Shown here: positions 26,215-35,190 of the stretch, piece after piece
How the letters are laid out: every line of letters begins with the position of its first letter
How positions within the stretch are numbered: position 1 is the stretch's first letter
From: DATFVJ01 sp963851085
Lineage (GTDB): Bacteria; Actinomycetota; Actinomycetes; Streptosporangiales; Streptosporangiaceae
Assembly (NCBI GenBank): GCA_963851085.1
Contig: CAWKNX010000017.1
Coordinates: 46,036-110,035, forward strand
Direction: 5' to 3'
DNA length: 64,000 nucleotides
Notes under the pieces: generated by a model
What the model was told of the DNA's origin: nothing
The model's database searches: none
The model's input: the letters and a program-made list of their open reading frames with translations, nothing else
Made by a program: the position numbers and the translations under genes

Positions 26215-26335
26215 GCTGGCTGCGGTTGCGGCGGGGAGCAGCCGGGTCAACGCGGACAGGATCGCCCGGTCTGCCCAGGTCGGTCTGGGTGTCTTGACGT
26301 GGCGCTGGAGTACTGCGACCTGGTGTCCTCGGGTG
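26215..26335 (-). mobile_element. IS3-type integrase-core transposase fragment
   Basis: The minus strand encodes HQVAVLQRHVKTPRPTWADR followed by AILSALTRLLP, the beginning of actinobacterial integrase-core transposases in which the conserved text is LRHQVAVLQRQV and WADRA. About 40 codons survive; no DDE residues remain. The neighbouring 300 bases (25,904-26,200) show no gene. Confidence 0.6.
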
Positions 26336-26359
26336 GGATGTGTGGCATAGTGCGATGGC

Positions 26360-26929
26360 ATGACGGCACCCGGCGCGGCGGGCCGGAGGTCCGCCGCCGG
26401 GTGCCTGGCAGGCATCGGCTTGCTCGCCGTCGGTGTGGCGGCGGCGCTGTATGTAGCCGGGCGGCTGCTCACGCCGAGCTACACGTTCGGCCTGTTCGGG
26501 CAGGTTGGCCCGGCCGCGGTCACGCTCAAGTCCACGCTGGCGTCCGTCGCGCTCGGCCTGGCCGTGCTGCAAGTAGCGCTGGCTCTGTGGATCTACCGGA
26601 AGCTGCCGCTGGCGGGCAGCCCGCCGCGTCCGGTGCGGCTGGTGCACCGGGTCGCCGGTTTCGGGCTGTTCGCGCTCACAGTGCCGATCGCGGTGCACTG
26701 CCTGTTCGCGTACGGCGTGCAGCTCACCAGCCTGAGGGTGGCGCTGCACTCGATCGCGGGCTGTTTCTTTTACGGTGCCTTCGTGGCGAAGGTGCTGCTG
26801 GTGCGGAGCAAGCGGCTGCCCGGCTGGGCGCTGCCGGTTGCCGGGGGAACGCTCGCCGTCATCGTCGGGGTGCTCTGGTATACCTCGGCGCTGTGGTACT
26901 ACAACGGCTACCGGCTGCCGGGCATGTAG
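26360..26929 (+). CDS. Four-helix membrane protein, DUF6529/cytochrome b561-like
   Basis: 189 residues from ATG 26360. Membrane helices are seen at about 14-33 (CLAGIGLLAVGVAAALYVAG), 57-76, 95-115 and 135-155, plus a short C-terminal hydrophobic segment. Histidines lie near membrane faces in RLVHRVAGF, IAVHCLFAYG and ALHSIAGC, the placement expected for haem ligands in b561-type proteins. I associate it with DUF6529 by this pattern. A redox role is plausible but not shown. No cytochrome or quinone genes are adjacent. Confidence 0.65.
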   Translation: MTAPGAAGRRSAAGCLAGIGLLAVGVAAALYVAGRLLTPSYTFGLFGQVGPAAVTLKSTLASVALGLAVLQVALALWIYRKLPLAGSPPRPVRLVHRVAGFGLFALTVPIAVHCLFAYGVQLTSLRVALHSIAGCFFYGAFVAKVLLVRSKRLPGWALPVAGGTLAVIVGVLWYTSALWYYNGYRLPGM

Positions 26930-27349
26930 GCCCACGGCTTGATATCCGTCTCGTGGACTGGTCGGTCGCGAGCGAGCTTGGCCGGTGGCCCGCGCGCCGG
27001 ATGTCAGCCGGTGCCTTGGAATCGTCCGGCTACTAGACCACACCGCGCGACGGGCGGACACCGGCAATTATTCGGCCGAAACGGTGACGGCACTGCGGGT
27101 GATCAAACCGGCGCAGCGGCTCGGTCCTCGCTAGCGGAAGTCGCTGACCTTCTGCAGACCGGCCGGCGCCCGCAGCGTGGCCATTCCGACGCCGGGCGGC
27201 GCTGGCCCTGGTGGCGATCAGCGCATGCAGCAGGACGGTGCGGCCGCCTCACGGACCTCTCGCGTCACGGCGCCGGAGGTAGCCAAGGAAGATCAAGTTA
27301 AGCTGTCAACCTAGCAGACCCGGCCGGTTCCGGGCGAGGGCGGATCGAC
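26930..27349. other. No supported gene
   Basis: Open frames exist but carry no recognisable domain. The sequence just before 27,350 (GATCAAGTTAAGCTGTCAACC) is relatively AT-rich and could hold the promoter of the permease gene. Confidence 0.4.
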
Positions 27350-28111
27350 GTGACAGGTTTGGCAGCGGCTGCGCTGGTCGGGGCGGCCGGGTTGGCGGCG
27401 GGCACGATCAATACCGTCGTCGGTTCGGGCACCCTCATCACGTTCCCGGTTCTGCTGGCCGTCGGTGTCCCGCCGGTGACAGCGAATGTCACCAATACGA
27501 TCGGCCTGGTCCCGGGGTCGTTCAGTGGTGCGTGGGGTTACCGCCGCGAGCTGGCGGGCCAGCGTGAGCGGCTGATCCGGCTGGGCAGTGCATCGCTGAT
27601 CGGTGGCACCGCCGGAGCGCTGCTGCTGTTGGTCCTCCCGCCGGGTGTGTTCAAAACGGCGGTCCCGGTGCTGATCGCTGTCGCCCTGGTCTTGGTCGTC
27701 GCCCAGCCCTGGCTGGCTCGTCGATTCGTCCGCGAGGAGCATCCGCATCCGGCGGGTGCTCACCCCGTCCTGCTGTGGAGCGTCGTGCTGGCGGCCGGGG
27801 TCTATGGCGGCTACTTCGGCGCCGCCCAGGGCGTGCTGCTGATGGCGGCGCTGGGCGTGCTGCTCGACACTGATCTGCAGCGGGTGAACGGCATCAAGAA
27901 CGTGCTGGCCGGTTTGGTAAACGCAGTTGCCGGCGTGATCTTCGTCGTGCTCGCGAATCCGGATTGGACCTATGTGGCCATCATCGCGGTGAGTTCGGCG
28001 CTCGGCGGCCAACTCGGCGGCCACATCGGCCGACGGCTACCCCCAGCGCTCCTGCGTGGCGTCATCGTGGTCGTCGGGGTAGCCGCCCTGGCGAAATTCG
28101 TTCTCGCCTAG
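27350..28111 (+). CDS. TSUP-family permease (TauE/SafE)
   Basis: 253 residues from GTG 27350. It opens with LAAAALVGAAGLAAGTINTVVGSGTLITFPVLLAVGVPP, and its second half repeats the fold with VYGGYFGAAQGVLLMAALGVLL and RVNGIKNVLAGLVNAVAGVI. These are the two inverted halves of TSUP transporters, each with a G-x-G-rich re-entrant loop. Eight membrane helices are predicted. Family members move sulfite, sulfoacetate, taurine-derived sulfonates or other organic anions. No sulfur-metabolism gene is adjacent, so the substrate is unknown. Confidence 0.88.
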   Translation: MTGLAAAALVGAAGLAAGTINTVVGSGTLITFPVLLAVGVPPVTANVTNTIGLVPGSFSGAWGYRRELAGQRERLIRLGSASLIGGTAGALLLLVLPPGVFKTAVPVLIAVALVLVVAQPWLARRFVREEHPHPAGAHPVLLWSVVLAAGVYGGYFGAAQGVLLMAALGVLLDTDLQRVNGIKNVLAGLVNAVAGVIFVVLANPDWTYVAIIAVSSALGGQLGGHIGRRLPPALLRGVIVVVGVAALAKFVLA

Positions 28112-28159
28112 CCCGTGCGATGCCGGCACATGGTCGATGTCTTGTGCTCCATCGCCGGT

Positions 28160-28312
28160 CGTCTGGCTATCCACCGCGGCACATACACCGCCGTCAAGAA
28201 CCTCAACACCAAGATCCGCGCCTTTGTCGGCGCCTGGAACGAACGCGCCCACCCCTTCACCTGGACCGCCGGGGACGCGGGTCGATACGTTCGAATGATC
28301 ACAGTGCCGTGA
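28160..28312 (+). mobile_element. IS630-type transposase C-terminal fragment
   Basis: The plus strand encodes LAIHRGTYTAVKNLNTKIRAF followed by GAWNERAHPFTWT, the very end of IS630 transposases, where IHRG, L-x-x-I and WN-x-R-x-HPF-x-WT are conserved. Everything before the last ~45 residues is gone. It is the second transposase scrap in this stretch. Confidence 0.7.
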
Positions 28313-28391
28313 CAGGATCCGCCGAATACCGCTGGAGTTCCGGATGATCAGGCGTCTGTGTCGCTGGCGCGTCCACTGGTGAGGAGCGCTG

Positions 28392-28667
28392 ATGGTGAAC
28401 ATCCTGTGGGGCCGGCACGGCGAGAATGTCGCGAACGTTACCTGGACATTCTCGCACCGGGTCTTCGACGGTGACCTGACTGGCACTGGCCGACGGCAGG
28501 CGCAGGAGCTGGCCGACCGCCTCGCCAGATGCGACGGCGACCCAGTAGGCCACCTGGTCTGCTCTCCGTTGCGCCGGGCCCGGCAGACAGCAGAAATCGT
28601 GGGCGCACGGCTGGGGCTGCCTGTTGCCGCGGTACTCGACGACTTGCGTTGCCACCCTGGATGTTGA
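28392..28667 (+). pseudogene. Histidine phosphatase (phosphoglycerate-mutase superfamily), truncated
   Basis: 91 codons from ATG 28392. ILWGRHGENVAN is the RHG motif bearing the nucleophilic His; LTGTGRRQAQELADRLA and LVCSPLRRARQTAEIV provide the second Arg and the conserved SPL-x-RA. Intact enzymes are about 200 residues and have a later His in an E-S-x-x-x-x-x-R / GH pattern. Here the frame ends after VLDDLRCHPGC with no sign of that half in phase, so activity is unlikely. Confidence 0.7.
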
Positions 28668-29107
28668 CCCGGGCCACCGTCCCCACGCCGCGGTGCAGCT
28701 GCTGAACTGGCCCAGCTGACACCGGGCCAGACGTGCCGCTTCAGGCCCTTAGCGTGGCGCGTACGAGATGGCTTCGATGGCCGCGTACCGGGCCTCGGCA
28801 CAGGGCGCGCTGTCGGCGAGCCCTTCGAGGAGGACGCCCGGCGCTGGACTGAGCGCCTGGGGCTTGGTGACTACGGGCAGTCCAAGGTGGAGACCGCACC
28901 GGTGGCCGGGTCAGGGTCCGGCAGGTACTCAGATCGCCGGATCGCGCAAATACGCCTGCGTGCTAGGGATGAGTCGGACGCGGACAACCTGAGTCTGGCT
29001 GGGCCACCCGACGCCTGGCTGGCCTGGCCCGGCCTTCGGTAAAGTGGGCGCAACCTGCTGCAATACGGCGATCACAGCCACCGGTGGGCGGACAGAAGGA
29101 AGCATTT
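28668..29107. other. Possible gene debris
   Basis: A plus-strand frame from about 28,740 to 29,040 encodes PLAWRVRDGFDGRVPGLG and EPFEEDARRWTERLGLGDYG without a start codon or known family. It may be the tail of a deleted gene. The final bases hold the ribosome site AGAAGGA of the next gene. Confidence 0.35.
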
Positions 29108-29437
29108 ATGATCTTCATCGTCGTCAAGTGGACCATCAGGCCAGAGCGGAGCGGCGAGTGGCTCACGCTCGTCGACGCCTTCACCCAGGCCACCAGGAAC
29201 GAACCGGGCAACGTCTTCTTCGAATGGTCCAAGAGCGTCGACAAGCCACACCAGTTCGTGCTGGTCGAGGCGTTCAGGGACGGCGAAGCGGGTGGGGCGC
29301 ATGTGAACTCCGATCACTTCAAGACCGCCATGGCGTGGATGCCTGAGGTGATCGCGGAGAAACCGGAGATCATCAACGTCGAGGTGCCTGGCGACGGCTG
29401 GTCCAGGATGGCGGAGCTCACGCCTGTCGAGGCCTAA
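29108..29437 (+). CDS. Antibiotic biosynthesis monooxygenase (ABM) domain protein
   Basis: ATG 29108 with AGAAGGAAGC upstream. The 109-residue product has MIFIVVKWTIRPERSGEW, EPGNVFFEWSKSVD, FVLVEAFRDGEAG and HVNSDHFKTAM. This is the dimeric ferredoxin-like ABM fold of putative quinol monooxygenases such as YgiN, with the conserved HxxS-x-HF helix. These cofactor-free enzymes oxidise quinols or polyketide rings or act in oxidative-stress defence. It appears monocistronic. Confidence 0.85.
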   Translation: MIFIVVKWTIRPERSGEWLTLVDAFTQATRNEPGNVFFEWSKSVDKPHQFVLVEAFRDGEAGGAHVNSDHFKTAMAWMPEVIAEKPEIINVEVPGDGWSRMAELTPVEA

Positions 29438-29759
29438 GCGCTTCTGCTTGACCTTCACCCTTGGGCATGCCGCAGCCTTGTCTGACCGGGCACGGTGCCC
29501 GGTGCGGCAGGTGGGTCGTGGCGGGGCATCGGCTGTCGATCGGGGATTTCTCGGCGCGCAGCCGGCTCTCACCCAAGGCGTACTGGCTGGCCCGCCCAGC
29601 TTCCCGCGCTTGACGCGATCGAGACCCGCATCAGGGAACTCGGCCGGGCACCAGCCGGAGCGCCCGCCAGGTCATGATCGCGGACTGGCGGAACGCGGGA
29701 CCGGACACTCCAGCCTGCGACCTTGCGGTACCCCTCCGGCCAGCGGTGACCTAACGGCT

Positions 29760-29783
29760 ACCGGGGTGAATGGTCACCCCGGT
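29760..29783. terminator. Perfect inverted repeat ACCGGGGTGA / TCACCCCGGT
   Basis: Ten-base arms separated by ATGG form a very stable hairpin 320 bases after the ABM gene and 100 bases before the aquaporin. There is no T-run, so it may be an actinobacterial T-less terminator or an operator. The rest of 29,438-29,886 shows no gene. Confidence 0.55.
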
Positions 29784-29886
29784 GAGTTCCTAACCTCGCC
29801 CAGGTGATCATGTCGATCTTGACGCCTGCGCCTGAAGCATCGAAAGTGGTGGTTTCAGGTGTTATACGGTTAAAAAAGGGAGCGAC

Positions 29887-30615
29887 ATGATACGCAAACT
29901 TGCTGCTGAGCTACTGGGGACGGGGCTTCTCGTCTACTTCGGTGTCGGAGTGGCGACGCTGTCGTTCGGTTTCGGGACCGCGGGGAGCAGTTACGCGGCT
30001 GGCGTGGTCGCCACCGCTCTCGCGTTCGGCCTCGTTCTGCTTGCCCTGGCCTATGTTCTCGGGCCCATCTCGGGCTGCCACGTCAATCCGGCGGTCACGA
30101 TCGGCGCACTGGTCGCCGGCCGGATTCCGCTGGCCGAGGCGGTCGGCTACTGGATTGCGCAGTTCGTCGGCGGGATACTCGGGGCCCTGCTGCTGTTGGG
30201 GACGTTCGCCGCATCGCCGCTCTACAACCGCCACACCACCGGCCTCGGGGCCGACGGCTGGGGCGCCGCCAGCCACATTCATATCAGCGTCGGCGGCGCC
30301 TTCCTGGCCGAGGTGGTCCTCACGGCGCTGTTCGTCTTCGCCGTGCTCGGCGCGACGAGCAAGGCCGTCAACGCCAGCCTTGCCGGACTGGTCATCGGCC
30401 TGTCGCTTACCGTGGTGCACCTCATCGGGATTCCGATCACAGGCACCTCGGTGAACCCCGCCCGCAGCCTCGGGCCCGCCCTTATCGTCGGCGGTACCGC
30501 TCTCAGCCAGGTGTGGCTCTTCATCGTCGCGCCGCTCGTGGGCGGCATCGTCGCGGCAGGCCTCCACGAGCTGCTTTACCCGAGAGCCGGCGGCACATTT
30601 CTGACGCGGGGCTGA
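29887..30615 (+). CDS. Aquaporin / MIP-family channel
   Basis: 242 residues from ATG 29887, preceded by AAAAAAGGGAGCGAC. Both channel signature loops are intact: GCHVNPAVTIGALVAG in the first half and GTSVNPARSLGPALIVGG in the second, each with the NPA triplet. Six membrane helices can be traced, starting with AAELLGTGLLVYFGVGVATL. The residue set after the second NPA (Arg) is that of a water-selective or mixed channel, and the lack of a glpK or glycerol operon favours water. A TATACGG -10-like box lies at 29863. Confidence 0.92.
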   Translation: MIRKLAAELLGTGLLVYFGVGVATLSFGFGTAGSSYAAGVVATALAFGLVLLALAYVLGPISGCHVNPAVTIGALVAGRIPLAEAVGYWIAQFVGGILGALLLLGTFAASPLYNRHTTGLGADGWGAASHIHISVGGAFLAEVVLTALFVFAVLGATSKAVNASLAGLVIGLSLTVVHLIGIPITGTSVNPARSLGPALIVGGTALSQVWLFIVAPLVGGIVAAGLHELLYPRAGGTFLTRG

Positions 30616-30762
30616 GCCGTCTGTAGCGATCAGACTACGGACCGCCGTTCTTGTCCGCAGGTTTGGCCGGTTTGAACGCATCGCACTGGGTAGGGAGAGC
30701 CGGAGTATGGCGGGGCCAGCGCCCGCGAGCCTCGGCCGAGCAGGATTGTCTATTGTTCGGGA

Positions 30763-31671
30763 GTGGATTCCGCAGACGTGACACCGATGGCGACAGCTCT
30801 GCTGCCCGACCCTGACCGTTCTGCTCTTGCCGTGGCCGCCCCTGGAAAGGGCCCTGGCTACTGGGCCGGGGCCCCTAGCGCCGTAGCGTCCGGTGGGGAG
30901 ATCTACCTGGCGTACCGGCTCAGGCGGCCCCTGGATCAGGGCCGTGGTTACGCGGTCGCGGTGGCCCGCTCCACCGACGGCGAGAACTTCGAGACGTTAC
31001 TGATGATCGGCAAACAGGAGGTCCGGGCCGAGTCACTGGAGCGGCCCGCGCTGACGCGGACGCCAGCAGGGGACTGGCGGCTGTACCTCAGCTGTGCGAC
31101 CTATGGCACGAAGCACTGGCGCGTCGAGGTGATCGAGGCGCGTCACCCGGCCGGGTTTGACGCGACCCGGAGCCAGGTCACGCTGCCCGGTGACACCAAG
31201 ACTGGCGTGAAGGACCCGGTGATCGTGCGCCGCGGCGATGTATGGGAGCTGTGGGCCTCGTGTCATCCGCTCGCGGATCCAGCGGAGGCCGATCAGATGG
31301 TCACCGACTACGCGACCAGCATCGACGGCCTGCAATGGACGTGGCACGGAACCGCGCTCAGCGGCCGCCCAGGCAAATGGGACGCGCGGGGGACGAGGAT
31401 CGCCGCGGTCCACTTTGTCGCGGGCAGGATCGTGGCGTTCTACGACGGGAGAGCGAGCGCCGCGGAGAACTACGAGGAGCGGACCGGGCTCGCGACTGGA
31501 ACCGAGCCGAGTGCGCTGACCGCCCTGGGCTCGGCCCCGTTCGCGGAGGCGCGACACGGCGGCGGCCTGCGCTACCTCACCGTGCTGGCATTGCCGAACG
31601 GACGTCATCGTCTGTACTACGAGCTCACCCAGCTGGGGGGCGCCCACGAGCTGCGTACCGAGCTCAGGTAA
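30763..31671 (+). CDS. Beta-propeller protein of glycosyl hydrolase (GH43/GH32-like) type
   Basis: 302 residues from GTG 30763 (ATG 30787 possible). Repeated blade motifs include GGEIYLAYRLRRP, VAVARSTDGENFETL, ALTRTPAGDWRLYLSCA, VKDPVIVRRGDVWELWA and GLRYLTVLALPNGRHRLYYE. The spacing and the strand signature S-x-D-G suit a five-bladed propeller as in GH43, GH32 or GH68 enzymes. No signal peptide is seen, so it acts in the cytoplasm. Catalytic residues cannot be assigned with confidence. Start and promoter are close together (TTGTCTATTG just upstream), and the ribosome site is weak. Confidence 0.6.
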   Translation: MDSADVTPMATALLPDPDRSALAVAAPGKGPGYWAGAPSAVASGGEIYLAYRLRRPLDQGRGYAVAVARSTDGENFETLLMIGKQEVRAESLERPALTRTPAGDWRLYLSCATYGTKHWRVEVIEARHPAGFDATRSQVTLPGDTKTGVKDPVIVRRGDVWELWASCHPLADPAEADQMVTDYATSIDGLQWTWHGTALSGRPGKWDARGTRIAAVHFVAGRIVAFYDGRASAAENYEERTGLATGTEPSALTALGSAPFAEARHGGGLRYLTVLALPNGRHRLYYELTQLGGAHELRTELR

Positions 31672-31802
31672 CGGCGACAGCAGCAGGCCAATCCCGGGCG
31701 AAGAAATACGTGTCACCGCGCGTGAGCCGTTCGGGATAAGGGTCTGTCATTCCCAGCGGCCCAGCAGGCCGAGCAGGCCCGGGTGCTCAGCCGATGACCG
31801 GC

Positions 31803-32792
31803 CTACAGCGTCCTTGGCTGGCCGTTGCGTGCCTGTGCGTGCCCTGCGGGCCTGGCGCCCACGAGGCCGCCGGATCGGTCGCGTGGCAGCAGCCAGTCGG
31901 TGAAGCTCTCGCCCGTGACCTCTTCGAGCAGCTTGACGTCGGCCGCGAACCGGGGAATGAGCGCCTGACGCTGCTCCCAGCCCAGTGGCAGGCGCGGGCG
32001 GCCGCCGCGCTGGAGCGCCCGTTCAAGCGGGTCGGTCACCGCGGCAGCCATCGGTGCGGGAAGGAAGCCGCACACCGCGGCGCCGAGGCGCATCGCACGC
32101 GACCCGGCACGGCGAATTGGTGTCTGCTCGGGATGGGCCGTGACGTTCTCCCGCGGTATTTCACTGATCACGCCTTGATCGACACCCAGGAAGGAGCAGA
32201 TCCGATCCAGTGACTCGGCGGGCCGATCGACGAGCAGCCGGTAGCGGAACACCAGTACCCGCTCGCGTGGGAACATCGTGTAGAGGTGCTCGAGCTGTTC
32301 CCCGTAGCAGCCGAGGCGCGTGTAGTGCCAGAAGGCGGCCCAGCCTGCGGCGATCCGCTCGTTCTCCGCGTCGCATGCCTGCACGACGTCTCCGATGGGC
32401 TCCAGCCCCGCCGACCACAGGTGTGTCCAGTTGGAGTGCGCCCGCTCGATCGGGTCGCGCAGCACCGCGATCAGCTTCGTTTGCGGGATCAGCGTACGAA
32501 TGCGCTGCTGCGCTTCCCGGTCGTAGAGGTAGAACGGCGTTGACTCGCCACGCAGGGCTCCTGGCGGCGCGGGGTCGAACAGTGCCTCGTAGTCGTCGCG
32601 GCGCCAGATGTGCTCGCGGTAGGTCTTGGCGTCGCCTGGGCCGCCCCGGGTAGGTGGCGGGCCATCGGTCAGGAAGAACTTCGGCTCCTTGATCGCCGAC
32701 ATGTATATCGAAGGGTGCCTGGCCAGGGCCGCATGCAGGGCGGTCGTGCCCGCCTTCGGCGCGCCGATCACAAGGAAGTCGGGCAGGGCCAT
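31803..32792 (-). CDS. Sulfotransferase
   Basis: 329 residues from ATG 32792. PDFLVIGAPKAGTTALHAAL carries the 5'-phosphosulfate loop (PKAGTT) that binds PAPS; AVLRDPIERAHSNW is the 3'-phosphate-binding strand with the conserved Arg and Ser. HPSIYMSAIKEPKFF contains the KEP motif of sulfotransferase family 1/3 enzymes of the heparan N-sulfotransferase type. The C-terminus ends in a Gly/Arg-rich tail after LLEEVTGESFTDWL. The acceptor is unknown. It is monocistronic, divergent from the aldo/keto reductase. Confidence 0.9.
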   Translation of the reverse strand: MALPDFLVIGAPKAGTTALHAALARHPSIYMSAIKEPKFFLTDGPPPTRGGPGDAKTYREHIWRRDDYEALFDPAPPGALRGESTPFYLYDREAQQRIRTLIPQTKLIAVLRDPIERAHSNWTHLWSAGLEPIGDVVQACDAENERIAAGWAAFWHYTRLGCYGEQLEHLYTMFPRERVLVFRYRLLVDRPAESLDRICSFLGVDQGVISEIPRENVTAHPEQTPIRRAGSRAMRLGAAVCGFLPAPMAAAVTDPLERALQRGGRPRLPLGWEQRQALIPRFAADVKLLEEVTGESFTDWLLPRDRSGGLVGARPAGHAQARNGQPRTL

Positions 32793-32998
32793 CGCGTCTC
32801 CTCAGGGCGCCACTAAACCAGATCATTATGGTCGTCTTAGTGATATTTTTCCAATGCGGCGTCGCAGCGAACAGGCAGGATACCCGGACGGGCGCGACCT
32901 AACCATGTCGCGCCTGCTGCGTAGAATCCGGGCAGGACCGGGCACCAGGCCCGGCGCCGCATGGCGATATCGGCCGCGAGACCTGACGGGTAGGGATC

Positions 32999-33949
32999 AT
33001 GCGATTCAGGCCGCTCGGTGATTCTGGTCTGCTGGTCTCGGTGGTGGGACTGGGCTGCAACAACTTCGGCGGGCGGCTGGACGCCGCCGGGACCCGCGCC
33101 GTGGTGGACGCGGCGATCGATGCTGGCATCACGCTCTTTGACACAGCGGACACGTATGGCGGTGGTGGCGGATCGGAGACGCTGCTCGGCGAGGCACTCG
33201 TGGGACGCCGCGACAAGGTCGTGCTGGCTACCAAGTTCGGCCACCAGTCGGCCGACATGGGGTACGGACCGGCGGCCGGCGCGAAAGGCGGGCGCTCGTA
33301 TATCAGGCGCGCGGTGGAAGAATCGCTGCGCCGTCTGCGCACCGACCACATTGATCTCTATCAGATGCACACGCCGGACCCGCTCACGCCGATCGCGGAG
33401 ACCATCGCGGCGCTCGATGAACTGGTCCACGACGGCAAGGTCCGGTATATCGGCCACTCCAACTTCTCCGGCTGGCAGCTGGCGGATGCCGCGCATACGG
33501 CGCAGCGGCTCTCGCGCACACCGTTCATTTCGGCCCAGAATCACTGGTCGCTGCTCGAGCGCGCGGTGGAGGCCGACGTCGTGCCTGCGGCGCGGCACTT
33601 CGGGCTCGGGGTAATTCCGTACTTCCCGCTCGCCTACGGCATGCTCACCGGCAAGGTCCGGCGTGGCCAGGGGCCACCGCAGGGAAGCAGGCTGGCGAGC
33701 AGGCCGGGTTACATCACAGCTGACAAGCTGGACCGGGTCGAGGCGCTGATCGGCTGGGCGGAGAGCCAGGGGCTGACGCTGCTCGAGGTGGCGATCGGCG
33801 GCCTGGCGGCTCAACCTGGTTGTGCTTCTGTGATCGCAGGTGCCATGTCGCCCACGCAGGTCAAGGCGAACGCCGAGGCTGGCGGGTGGGAGCCGAGCCC
33901 GGAGCAGCTCGCGGAAATCGACAAGATCGTCCCCGCGCCAGGCGACTGA
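32999..33949 (+). CDS. Aldo/keto reductase
   Basis: 316 residues from ATG 32999. The catalytic tetrad is visible: Asp in LFDTADTYGGG, Tyr in the same motif, Lys in VVLATKFGH and His in DLYQMHTPD. The NADPH-binding end has VIAGAMSPTQVKANAEAG. It resembles the potassium-channel-beta/YajO-like AKR subgroup that reduces small aldehydes and ketones. The ribosome site GGTAGGGATC lies just upstream. No partner gene identifies the substrate. Confidence 0.92.
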   Translation: MRFRPLGDSGLLVSVVGLGCNNFGGRLDAAGTRAVVDAAIDAGITLFDTADTYGGGGGSETLLGEALVGRRDKVVLATKFGHQSADMGYGPAAGAKGGRSYIRRAVEESLRRLRTDHIDLYQMHTPDPLTPIAETIAALDELVHDGKVRYIGHSNFSGWQLADAAHTAQRLSRTPFISAQNHWSLLERAVEADVVPAARHFGLGVIPYFPLAYGMLTGKVRRGQGPPQGSRLASRPGYITADKLDRVEALIGWAESQGLTLLEVAIGGLAAQPGCASVIAGAMSPTQVKANAEAGGWEPSPEQLAEIDKIVPAPGD

Positions 33950-34016
33950 CAGCCGGTCCCCACGCCGCCGGTATCTGTGGTGACACCAGTCGCGGCCATC
34001 GGGCATCCTGACGTGT

Positions 34017-35068
34017 GTGACCCAGAACACTCCCGGGCTGCCCGACGACGCGGGGATCGTCCGCTCACTGTCGCGCTCGCTGGATCGCCTTCTTGAACTG
34101 GCCGACCAGTTCGACCGCGGCCACGAGGCCACCGGGCTGGTGAACCGGGTCACCGGACATCTGGGCTGCGGCCTCGCGGATCTGAGCCCGGTCGGTGAGT
34201 CTTTTCCGCCTTGGGAGCACATCAACCTCCATCGCGGCATCGTCGCGTACCTGGCCGCGCACACGCCGGAGGCGGCGTGGTTTGGCATCTCTGGTGCGCA
34301 CCGCGGTGGCGACGATCTGATCAGCCTGTTAACCGAGGCCGAGCGGCACGGCCACTACCGCTTGGGCGCGGTGGACTTCGTCACCGTCGCCACCGGTCCG
34401 GATTCCACCACCGAGGTGGTGAACCTCGGCCTGGTCGCCACGCACGCACCGGACGGCGCCCCAGCGATCGTCGCCCTGAGCGGCCCTGAGCAGCACCACG
34501 GTCCGATGGGCGGCGAGGCCAGACTGGATGTGCTCGCGACGGACCGGGCATCGGCGACCGCCATCCGGCAGGAGATCGAGCACCTGATGCGTGTGCACGA
34601 CGCATACCGCGGGCACGTCCTGCGGTTCGGGCACGGCGAGCACCGCGGCAACGGGTGGACCTGGCCGTCGAGATTCCCGTGCCCGACGAGGCAGGCCGCG
34701 AGCGGCTGCTGGCGTTGTATGCCGGGACACTCAGCCTGCCCGCGGACCTTTCCGGGATAGTCGCGGCCACGGAGGGCGTCACCGCGTCCTACATCAAGGA
34801 GCTGCTCCGCCGTGCCGTGCTGGCCGCGATGCCGACCGCGGAAGTGCTGGAAGTCCTGGAACCGGGGCATTTCGCGACCGCGCTTGCCGAGATGTCCGCG
34901 GAGCGGGAAGCGCTGACCCGCAGCCTGCTCGGCGATGGGAGCAGGTCGGGCGACGAGCCAGAACCAGGCCCCGAGCCCGGCCCGCCCGGGCCGCCCATGC
35001 CGCCGGGCATGGCGCGTGCCTTCATGATGGCAATGCGAACTGGCCGTTTCTACGGCCGTCTGCCGTAA
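34017..35068 (+). pseudogene. AAA+ ATPase gene with its catalytic core deleted
   Basis: The first 210 codons encode an N-terminal domain (SLSRSLDRLLELADQFD, HTPEAAWFGISGAHRGGDD, RQEIEHLMRVHDAYRGHVL). At about 34,650 it jumps out of frame into VDLAVEIPVPDEAGRERLLALY and SGIVAATEGVTASYIKELLRRA, the sensor-2/lid domain that follows the arginine finger in such ATPases. The Walker A, Walker B and sensor-1 regions, about 150-200 residues, are missing. The join sits in GGCAACGGGTGGACC. A protein truncated at 34,760 is still possible but could not hydrolyse ATP. Confidence 0.75.
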
Positions 35069-35190
35069 CCAGGAGTTCATCCCAGCCGCACGGCCTTGAC
35101 GCGCGAAGCCATTTTGGCAGGATGGGACGGGCTCCTTTCTAGCGGGGACCGGGCCTGGTCGTTCATGCCTGGTCGGGAGGCGGTGCCGCG

